From: Chrysomallon squamiferum
Lineage: Eukaryota > Mollusca > Gastropoda > Neomphalida > Peltospiridae
NCBI GenBank assembly: GCA_012295275.1
Contig: CM022671.1
Coordinates: 7,996,227-8,060,226, forward strand
Direction: 5' to 3'
DNA: 64,000 nucleotides
Below, piece by piece: positions 14,207 to 25,618 of the stretch. Made by a program: the position numbers and the translations under genes. The notes under the pieces were generated by a model that saw only the letters and a list, made by a program, of their open reading frames with translations, did no database searches and had not been told where the DNA came from. The first letter of the stretch is position 1, and every line of letters starts with the position of its first letter.

Positions 14207-17037
14207 GTTAAGATTGATGAATGTAACAACCCATGATTTACTTTGTTAAAAAAAAATCATCCATAATTTACCGATCTTTTCGAATATCTTCTGAAATAAC
14301 AGTAATAATTTCATTATATATATATGTAATTATATTTAAGGACGGTTTTTTGTCTAAAACGTTCGCGAATTTATGGTCCAGTTTCGGTTTTTCTATGCTG
14401 GACTTTGTCAGTAGGCTTAGTATGAGTTCCTGTTATTGGGAAGGTGGCGTTTTTTTTTTGTTTTTTTAAATGCTTAACTCGTAGATGAATCACGTTTTCA
14501 CTCTAGCTGTGTCGTCCATAAACGTATTACACACAAACACACACAGTAATATATAAAACCAACACACAGTAATATATAAAACCAACACACATACACTCAG
14601 ATAAAACCAACACACATACACTCATATAAAACCAACACACATACACTCAGATAAAACCAACACACATACACTCATATAAAACCAACACACATACACTCAG
14701 ATAAAACCAACACACATACACTCATATAAAACCAACACACATACACTCATATAAAATCAAAAAACATACACTCATATAAAACGTATACGTACGTATATAA
14801 TACACAGTAAAACCGCGGATTGAAATACACTCTACTGTTTTCTTCCTACTTTAGAATGTGTATTGACTTTTGAATTAGTTTTCTATAAAGACACTGTTAA
14901 GTAGATAATAAACGGATTCACAGAAGTGTTAAGCCTGACAAATACGAGTCGTGCACTTACCAGCTAAATCACTTGTAAAACAAACAATGTCATGCGTTGT
15001 TTACGCTGTTATTATCTGATAGAGTCAGATAACGTAATTATAATCTATAGCTAGGAGTATTTGAACAATTCGTTTCTGGACTTTCAGTATAAAACTAATA
15101 AATACTTTATTTATCTTGATAATTTAAAAAAAATAAAATAATAATAATAATAAATAAAAATAACAACAACAACAAAATATAATCGTTATTTAATCTCTGT
15201 TGTTGTTGTTTTAAATTTATACAGACAGTATTTTTATTTTGAAAGTTATACTCACTACAAGGATAGTGCCCGCCATTCTGACTTTTAATTCTACCATTCT
15301 CAATAATAAATAAAGAGTAACATCAGTAACAACAATAAATAAAGAAAGAAAGAAAGAAAGAATGAAAGAATGAAAGAATGAAAGAAATGGAGTATTAATT
15401 CGTGGGGGTTTTTTTGTTTTTTTTATTTCGCATGGTCTTTTATTATTCAGATTACCTTTTATAGAACTAAAAATTAGTATTCAGTTTGCAATTGCTTGAG
15501 GCCAAAACAAATCTTTAATTTTCCGGTTGATTTGACGATAGCAGATACGCAGTTACACACTAACGGCGGTTCCATAATTTTTAGGGAGGAATTTAACGAT
15601 AACAAATAATCGTAACAAATCATCGGACGTATTATTCCAACGTCAAACAATACTAATATTTAATTTACTCTTTCATTAACGTAACCACGTGGTATGTCAA
15701 TAGGCGAAGTGGAAATGCGTATCTTTAAGATTTTATTTGATACGGATGACCGACTGTGGTAATATGACGCTGATGCTAATCCATCTTCTAATGTTGTTGA
15801 CGTATTCTGTGATGAAAATTTCTCTGTTGGTCCTTGTATGAATATGTTAAAAGAAATAAAACAATAATTGTTGAATGTTTACGTATGAAAATAAAATAGG
15901 TACAGTTGCAATCATCTATCTATCTATCTATCTTTACATACATATACATGTCTGTTTGCGAGTAAACTGAAATCGCGCCATAATAACAGTCGTACAAAAA
16001 TTAGTAAGAGCAGCCGTACATGCAGTAATAGTATTAGAAAAAGTAACACTATTAAAAGTAGGTCCGTTTAGTAAAATAACTGGAAACTATATCTGTGACG
16101 GAGATTTCAGTATTTTATTTGTACCCAGGCTCCAGATAGTTTTTATTTTCGTGCAAACACAGACTTAATGCTTATTTTCATCGTTACAAACGAAATAACA
16201 ATTTTTGCATTCATTTTTGACAAGTGCATTTCTTTCACTGACACACATTCTGTTATGTCTTCTGTACCGCAAACTTGCCAATGGCGTGATTTTCGTTTAC
16301 TCGCAAATATATGCGAACGCAACCATAAACATTTTTGTCCTTTGCTTTTACCGTTTACACAAGCGTAAACCTCTTGCATACTTACACTCGTGACTAAGCC
16401 CTTTGGAGAAATCGAGACTTTCGTTATGATTCAGCCGAATGTCTCAGTACTTGTGACCATGGGTCCCACACACCACTTTTTATGACAGAATTATAGATCA
16501 GTCTCATTTAAATATCATGTGCGAGACAATAAGAGTGATTATGTGCTGAAAGCCATTCTCAGGGAATATTTATTAGACCATTAAGTATTATATCGATCTT
16601 TATTTTGTTCTGATGTAATTTTTTTAAAGTTGTAGCCGTTTTCGAATACTCCTTTAAAACTTATTTGTTGTTGTTGTTAATTTGGTTATCGTTAACAGTA
16701 GTAATAGTAATCGTATATAATTTTAAACTGATTCCGCTTAATGCTTCAACTCTCGGAAAATCTTGTGAAGTAGTAGTTTAATCTTTCGAAACAGGAAGCA
16801 GTAAAAGCTGATCTGCATAAGAGGTTATTTTCTGTTCTGATCTGTTTTACATAACTGACTATTTTTACATAAAATAAAAAAATATAAAAAATATGCATAT
16901 AAAACATCGACATTTATTGTTGTTACATGCTTGCTGTTTAGAAACCCGCTTTGACTCGAGTTTCACTATTAATATAAAAAGCTTTTGAGGTGCATTTAAT
17001 TAAAACTTGTTGTCCTGTGCAAAGAATGCGGATTCAG

Positions 17038-17076
<39 letters not shown>

Positions 17077-17956
17077 AGTTTCGCAATGATCATAGTGTTA
17101 CACAAGATCGCACGCACACAGGTACAAACGCACTCACACACATACACGTGTAACATTAATGATGCTATTTGTTTAATTATAAAGAAAAACCGTCGGACGA
17201 CACAAACCATTATCCTCGTAGAGACAGAATTCAATGACAAAAGAATTTAAAAAAAAAAAAAAAAAAAAAATGGAAACAATGCTATCCACATGTTTGGACA
17301 CAAAGTCACTGAACTTTAACCTTGACCTCTTTGGGAAATCGAATGAAACACATTCGGCTTTGTCTTGGTTACAGCGGATTATTCAAATCTTGGTGTTTGT
17401 TATAATTATAAAAAAAAATTATTTTGTAATCTAACATAATTTATTGTCCGCTGCTTCATACTGTGTTTTTGTTTTCTTTACACAGAAATCTAATCTTTTA
17501 ACCTGTGGTTACCGTACTTTTCAGTCACTGTGTGTGTCTCATAACCTGTCTTTGAAACTTCATCTTTCGCCCCAAACTCGATACTAATCATGCCTACGCA
17601 TTTTTTCTTTTTTTATATATAATACATTTGAAATCCTACAGATAATTTCAAACTGTCTTAAGCTAACCATATCAGTAACACTGAACGTAAGCTGTTGAAT
17701 TTTTCATTCTATATTAATATTACACTACTCATGCTAATTGCTTACGACGGTCTGGCGATTGGATGGTATTATTAACCAAGATATTTTGGCGTCAAAACGA
17801 CTAGCTTCTGAATAGTCGTAGAATTAAGTGTCAACCACCTTAATGTCTTTTGATATCATGCGAATTAACAGAGGTGAATGCAGGGGAGTTCCAGGCTCTC
17901 GGAACTTCTTGGGAATATTTATGAATATGGGAAAGAGGAATAGAGTTCTTGTTTTT

Positions 17957-17988
<32 letters not shown>

Positions 17989-18015
17989 TAATAATAAATA
18001 TATATATAAAAAATA

Positions 18016-18048
<33 letters not shown>

Positions 18049-18888
18049 TAACAATAATTTATTAATTTACAGGTGTACTTACTATAAACAAAAAAAAAAA
18101 AATTAAGTCATTCTATTTGTTAGGTGCGGCAGTTCTAAGTTTAGTTTCAAACCATATATTGTTACAATGGCTTGATTTATGTTTGCCGTGTTTGCTCATG
18201 TCACACATGTTTTATGACAAATGATGTAAAGCAGTGTCATGCAACACAATGCCTTGTTATGCTAAAATTAATTTCATAGCAAGTCTGTGCTTATAATAAC
18301 TATGATAATAAGATAACAGACTCTTGAGGAGTAAAGTGGGTGACTTTTACAAAACAAACAATGAAATCATAAGTATCACACACACCCACGACAAATAAAA
18401 AGATAATAAGTAAATACATACATACATACATACACACTCACACATACATACATACATACATAAATAAAATTAATAATAATAATAATAATAAGTATATATA
18501 TTCCTAAAGAAAGATAACAGACTTCAGTATGTATACGTGTTTCCTTACGGCCTCTGCCGAAAATGCCCGACGTGATTTCCGGACAAGGTCAATAATATTT
18601 GTTATACAGATTTTGGGGTTGACCTTACTGCGCCTCTGTCTGTCGTAATACGAGAATGTCTTCGTTGTTAAATACAATGTGCTTTTAAAGCGTAGATTCG
18701 CTGCACGTAAAATAAATGTTAACACTAACGAGGACTGAACGTACAAACGTCTAGACTCAACTTTTAAACCGGACAATTACCCGTTTGCCATTGATATGTT
18801 AATTTATGTGCAGAAATTGTAAAAACGCTTTCATGAAAAATGATACAAAAGCGCACACTTTAGCAATATATGACAGACGGTATTTCAT

Positions 18889-18946
<58 letters not shown>

Positions 18947-19287
18947 ATCTTGTGTATTAACGGATCTATGTAGCGCCTTACAAGTATCAAAACAACCCAT
19001 AGGCCATCCATTAGGGACTTAAACACACACTGTCGATATTCATTCGTAATGTTATATTAAATATTACAGTATCCTGAATGAAGCGATGTAACGTAATGGG
19101 CTTTTTAGAAATAAAAACGTCAGTTTTACGTAATGCTATATAATACTTCTCGATTTTTCTCTAATAAATAACGCTGAAGTAGACACCTTATTCAAATAAT
19201 TGTACCTAAATTCACCCGTTATATATAAAATGTATTCATTTAGTTCTTAACGTTTTAATTTTAAAGGTGTACAATGAAAAGGATCAC

Positions 19288-19326
<39 letters not shown>

Positions 19327-20027
19327 ACGCGCGAGCGTATGTAAAACATTTCTGACTCACTGCTGTTAAAACTGTCATACAGATTTAAAGTTTTACGTTC
19401 AAACTCAGTGTTCAGCGAAGCATAAAATTATAATTCGTCCTATAAAACTACGTGATTCGCTAATCTTAATATCAAAAGGGCGGTTGAGCAGTTTGTAACT
19501 TGATACTTGTAATTTCGAGTAGAGGTGGAAATCACTTCTGAAAATTGTTTATTTTTTTTCTATGACGTCATCCTCCTTCACGGAAATAACGAGACGCGCC
19601 TTGTAAAAAACAACATTCGTATTACTCCGACAATAGCGATTTACCGCGGGCTGGGTTCTATCTACTAAATGCTATATTTATCATCGATATATCAATGTCA
19701 GAGTTTGATATGGTTTTTCAGTGATATCATTTTTACACGAACCAGCTGACAGGGCCCTCACAAGAGGAGAGACTACACTACAGAAAACAGTCTTTCCTTG
19801 AATATGTTAGAAGCCTTCCATTAAAGAAAAATGTAACAACATTTCATTATTTGTCTTCAGTGTAACCGGCCTTTTGATAACACATCTAGAATACGTTACG
19901 TCTGCGTATAAGTTTCCATCATCCAATAAAGAAACTGTTATCATGAATTTGGACATTGTGTCGTACAGCAAAAAAAGATCAGATTATTTTATTGGCTATG
20001 AAACAAAATATATTTCATTTTTTGTAC

Positions 20028-20073
<46 letters not shown>

Positions 20074-22559
20074 GGCAGAAACACGCGCGCACATAATATC
20101 ACCACACTTACATTTCGCCTTCGTAATGAAAACAGTGGATAACACCTTAACGTTGAATCTTTGAAGAATGTCTCGACATTTTGTTTCTTTTATTTAATTC
20201 AATAATTACATGTATGTGTATCTATTATTTATATGAATACGGCTATGGCTCGTTGCTCAGGAAATGTATTTACTGTGCGTAGTAGACAAAAGTTGCATAG
20301 CTTTTGTTAATACAGCACGGGGTAATATCAGCTAATGCACACAAAAAGAGTATTATACACAGAAACGTAACATACATCAGACAGTTTATTGATAACCAAC
20401 AGCGCTATCCTTGATACCAACTAGAGTGTAAAAAACACAGAGGGATACTTTATAGAAACATAAATGTATATAAACCTTTCTTTTCAATTCTCGACATATC
20501 AATGCTCTGGAGTAGGTACCATGTTCTACGTCATATACTTAGAGGATTATAAACTGAAATTCTGTAATTTTTTAAAGTTCAGTGACTTTGTGTCCAAACA
20601 TGTGGAAAGCATTGTTTCTAGTTTTTTTTTTTTTTTTTTTTTTGTTGTTTTTTTTAAATTCTTTTGTTATTGAATTCCTGTCTATACGAGGATAATGGTT
20701 GCGTCCTCCGACGGTTTTTTCTTCACCAGGCTGTTCACGGATTGCACGGACTAAGCAAAAATTAGTAAAATAAACATATTTACCGTATGTGAACACAAGT
20801 GAAATAAACATATATTTTCTATAAAATATATATAATTATAAGTCCAGTATATAGTTTTAATGTTTAATTCTTGAAAAATAAATAAATAAATAAATAAATA
20901 AATAAAATAGATAAATAAAAATAAAAATAATAATAATAAATAACTTAAAAAAAATTTAAAAAATAAAAAAAAAAAAATTCAAGAAAAGAAACCGTTATTA
21001 CCGAAGCATTCATTCTGTGTGGTCCTTCTTTTTCACCAGAAGATAGAGTCTTTTACAAATTACTTTGTTTTCCATTAATGATGAACGCCATAATGAACTC
21101 TGCGTTATTTTTATTTTATTTTTTATGCCGGATCGAATATACTGCGATGAATCAAGGTAGCCGTCATCAGCAACACATGTTACCATATTAAGTGTTAAAT
21201 ACATGTATTTAGTGCGAGTTAATAGCTCACAACGATAAGAAAAGCCTATTGTGTCCAGAGATGGATTCACGACTTCAGAAACGAGTTGAAATTAGTTTTA
21301 TTAAAATGAATAAGAAAAATCATTGATAGAAAAAAAAAACTTTTGCCGGAGCGCTCTATATGGGTCAAGAGAGGGTGTTTGAACTGATACAGAAGATTTA
21401 AATTTAGGTCATCTTTTGTTTGTCCACAATATTATGTTGTTGATATTATCTAGAAGTATAGGTATCTAATCTACGGCAAGCTAAGACATTTCAGTAACTC
21501 ACAGTAATTGTATATATTTCACCCTGCAGTGTACAGCAGTGCTTCTTGACAGTTTATCTCAAAATTTCATGCACAAACGAATTTATTTAATTTAATAGTT
21601 TTTTTTTTTTTTTTTTAATAATGTATCAGTTCATCTGTCTTGCTTCTTGAGAGTTTATCATAGAATTTCGTTCAGAAACAACTGCATTTTCTTCATAGGT
21701 TTTAAAAAATAAAAATAAAAAATATCGCTTAATCTGTCTTACGTTTCATTCATTAGAAAATAAACTGAATTATTTTATTCATTGATTCAAGAGCATTAAG
21801 TTATATATATACTCTTTACGCTTTCAGACAGTATATTATTTCACTAGAATGTTACTAAAAGAAATGAAAATAATTTAAAGAATAATAAGAGTAAAAATGA
21901 AATGAAAGGAAAGGAAAGGAAATAAAATAAAATAAATTAGGGAAAAATTCATGTTTTCCATTGAGTTGTTTGTTGTTGTGGTTAAAAAAAAACAAGAATA
22001 CAAGGAAAAAAAAATCTAAATCAAAACAAACAATAATAATAATTAACAAAAATGTTGATTCTGAACAGGAAAGCTATTTTTAATATGTTTACAAAAATGG
22101 AGGCAATTTTTAAAGTTTTACTCATTGCAGACATGTCATTTGTTATAAATGTATAATCATTAAGTGTTCAAGAAATGTGAGAAATATTCATAAAAATGAA
22201 TAAGTTTATTTTGACCGAAGGTTAATCTCTGGTAACAATAAACTTGTTCATTTAGTTACTGTATCGTGTATCCTAGTGAGTCGTCCGTTTTTCAAATTTT
22301 CGTCTGGTTTTCACAGTGACTTATGAAAACAAGATCCAAGGTACATTGTCAACAAAAAAACCATCATCTATTTCAGAAATCTTCTGTCAAACAAACATCC
22401 GTGAAGCTTATGTGACATCAAACATTAGTAAAACTGTATAGTATAGCTAGCATTATAATATACTATAAACGAAATACACACACAGACAAATATAAAATTA
22501 TCAAGATTTAAGCGTTTTCTCCCCGAATGAAATATAAATTCATTTAAATTCTTTCTTTC

Positions 22560-22623
<64 letters not shown>

Positions 22624-22907
22624 TTTATTTATTTATTTATTTATATAGTGAACATGGAGAGTACGGACTGCGATATCGGACAATACCTTCTCTCCGATCA
22701 AGACATCTATCGTATCTGGGGCAACCCGCCATTTACAAATGCCGGCACGGGGACACGTGACAGGTGCGTCATAACACTGAGAACAAAAGTCGAAGGCAGA
22801 TTGTTGAAAATAAAAGTTGCATACGTTCAGTTCAACGACAATGGCATTCACCTGAACGTGTACGATTACAGATCTCCAGTTACACCAAAGGTAAGCGGTC
22901 TAGAATT

Positions 22908-22976
<69 letters not shown>

Positions 22977-23054
22977 AGCCAGAACGAGGCATCATGGTCT
23001 TAGTGGCAGCCCATACCATAAAAAAAATCTTTAAAAATGAAGTAATTAAACTAA

Positions 23055-23125
<71 letters not shown>

Positions 23126-25618
23126 TGTACATACATTACAGTAAGCGTATCAAACACGTGAGCTCCTAGTTAACATTACAGAATATTTATATATTTTTCT
23201 CAGTACGTGCTGACGAGCGATTCCGGACCAGCCGACTGGGAGCTGAGACCCCCAGTGAAGTTTGAACTTGTCAAACAGTCGACTGCAGCCAGAACGTACA
23301 GAGTAGACATATTAGTTACTACAGATCAAGGTAAATCCAGCGGTTATTAATCATAGCCATACTAAGAAATTTACTGTCGATCTACCCACTTAAATTAACG
23401 TATGTATCATTATCTGTATTTGTCTGTTTATATACATCTACACAGATTGGCTCAGATATAACAACAGGTTGGTGTGTTATTTTCAATGAAGTGCTATTCT
23501 GTCGAAGAACACATCGAAGTTAATGGGGAAAAAAAATATATATATATAAAAAATAAATTTAATATCGTTTATTCTGTCGAAGAGTGAGTTGAAAAACGCT
23601 CCAAAAAAAAAAAAAAAAAAAAAAAAAAATAAATAAATAAATAAATAAAATAATAATAATAATAAAATACATAAATATAAATAAAATAAATAAATATCGT
23701 TTATAAATACAGTGAAAGCATTAAATAACTCCGTGAACATTTTCTAAATATTTCAGTGTATAAATCCTACTGGACTAGATTTGGGCCACCATGCATATTA
23801 AATGAGCTTTTAAGTGAAATTGGCTCCTTTTTTTCATTCTATAAATAATTATAATTATGATGATGATATTATTGATGATGTATTAAAATTTGATTATAAA
23901 TCTTAGAGTGTTGGATAATCATAGCTTGAATTTTGGCGCTAGTCGAATCGGTGAGTGTATCCACGAATGACGTACGTGAACATTAAAGAGCGTAAACACG
24001 TTAATCAGCTTGGTTGATTTAACACGTATCTTTTCATTTGCAAAGTGTTCAATAATACATATCAGTCCTGGCTCAAATGATAGTATTTAATATTAATATT
24101 TAAAATTTCTGTATTGACTGAAAACAAACATCAGCTGCTTAGCAATTCCATTTTGATCATTCTTCTTACTGGATAAAATAGTCAAAAGTTAAAATATGTG
24201 AGTGTATGTCTGTGTGTGTTTATGTGTGCGTGCGTGTGCGTGCGTATATTGTGTGTATATATGTTTCTGTTTATTTATGCTTTGTGTATATACTTTTTTG
24301 TTTATTTATGCGTGTCTGTAATTATGACTGTATCTCTACATCTATGTTGTGTTTTCGTGTGTAATAAATACATTTGCTTCCAGGTCCTGACATTGGGTTT
24401 GAACAGAGTGTCAACGAGTACCAGGGTCAGACGCTGACGATTGGTGCTATTGTTGGAATTGCAATAGGCGGCGGTCTTTTCTTTCTGGCTCTGATAGGCA
24501 TTTGTATTTACTGCATCGTCAAATTCCGACGAAAGAGGCTGTCGAAGGAACGAGAAGCAGCATCAGTGACAGCAGGCTCAACGGTGTATTCATCAAGTAA
24601 GGAAAAATATTACTCAGACTCCAAAGTGCATATAGGTAGGGATTTTATGCCTCCGAAACGCGTTCCCTCTTCACGAACATACAGCAGCCAGCACTCACAA
24701 AGTGACCACAAAGACACGGAAATCTTTATTGTCAAAGATCAATACGGTAACCACCCAGCTACTTTCAAAAACAACGCGTTCAGTCGCGACAGCAGCAGTG
24801 GAGGTCTGTCAAGGGATGACGACAATTTCGACAGAGAAGCGCGCACGCGCAGATCGTACGAGAAAAGCAAAGAGTATCCTGTTTACGATAACTATGACCG
24901 CCGGGTAGGGAAAGATTCTAAGCCTCAGTCTGTTAAGAGCGGTGAGTTCAGACGAGGCGACGCCAGAAGACAGTCGGCGGGAAAGAGCAGACGATATCCG
25001 ACCAGTGATGAAAGCGATCGCGCAGACGGAAGGAATTTCAAAACATATCCGAGTGAAGTAAAACGTGAGATGTCAAAACGTCAAGCTCCAGAGAAAAAGT
25101 CGTACAAATATGATACCAGAAACCAGCCACCAAAATATGACGAATTCGACAACCTTCGCGGTACCTATTCAAGAAGTCATTCCACGAAGAGAGACAATCG
25201 CCATTCAGCAGCACAATACGAAGAATACGAACCTCGTCGAAGCAGGAATTACTCAACAAAAGATGATCGAAATTCGGCGAGATATGAAGACTACGACTTT
25301 CACCGAAGGGAACATTCCACGAGTCGAGACGAAGCGAGACGGAGTAATCCGAAGCGACAGTCTGTTGGCCGAGATCCTCGCAGGGAAACTGGTAGTGTTA
25401 AACGAAGCCATTCTCCTTACCGAGAGGAGCACTATCCACAGAGACCAGTTGAAAAGGAAACGAGACACTCCCCGGCGAATGTCAGCAGACAGAACTCTAG
25501 AAAAAGCTCCTACAGTGGAAAGGAGAGCTTATCGAGGAAAGGAAAACAGCCGACAAAGCTCGGAGATCTGAATATTAATTCTCGATACGGCAATCGTGGG
25601 CAACTTCCAAAACGTTAA
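12910..25618 (+). CDS. CUB-like type I membrane protein, long-tail isoform A
   Basis: Exons 12910-12988, 22649-22890, 23204-23330 and 24384-25618 (TAA) join in phase to give about 560 aa. Residues 1-20 form a signal peptide (MDRITTTVILLYLNVYTALG). The ectodomain (about 27-155) has a CUB-like pattern with one Cys pair (STDCD ... RDRCVI). The second CUB disulfide seen in the gene at 34491 is missing. A membrane span (about 164-188, IGGGLFFLALIGICIYCIV) is followed by FRRKR, giving type I topology with juxtamembrane Cys that could be palmitoylated. The cytoplasmic tail of about 365 aa is rich in Arg, Ser, Asp and Tyr, with repeated paired-tyrosine motifs (YDNYDRR, YEEYEPRR, YEDYDFHRR). Function is unknown; a surface adhesion or receptor role is inferred. 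The first intron is 9.7 kb. Confidence 0.85.

Larger units (their letters stand above)
12989..22648 (+). other. Intron 1 of gene 2 (9.66 kb)
   Basis: No coding exon is recognised. The intron holds a 25-bp minisatellite (14556-14785), A homopolymers near 14173-14202, 17042-17074 and 17959-17988, GAAA/GAATGAAA arrays near 15345-15386, and CATA, TC, GT and CA arrays between 18.4 and 20.1 kb. It also contains an inverted pair of a dispersed repeat (17182-17318 and 20572-20722), and ends in a TTAC/TTAT array that abuts the acceptor. Confidence 0.75.

Noticed and set aside
14556-14785. CRISPR-like short direct repeats
   Set aside because: Units are directly tandem with no unique spacers, and the genome is eukaryotic; this is a minisatellite.
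16143-16379. Overlapping frames on both strands
   Set aside because: Composition is Lys/Phe/His-rich without motifs, and it lies within intron 1 of gene 2.
22890-23034. Open frame continuing exon 2 into Arg-Glu repeats
   Set aside because: It reads through the strong donor gtaagc and the GA microsatellite; exon 3 joins in phase instead.
25065-25571. 168-codon frame overlapping the tail of gene 2
   Set aside because: A shadow in another frame of the Arg-rich exon; only the frame in phase with the membrane span is supported.
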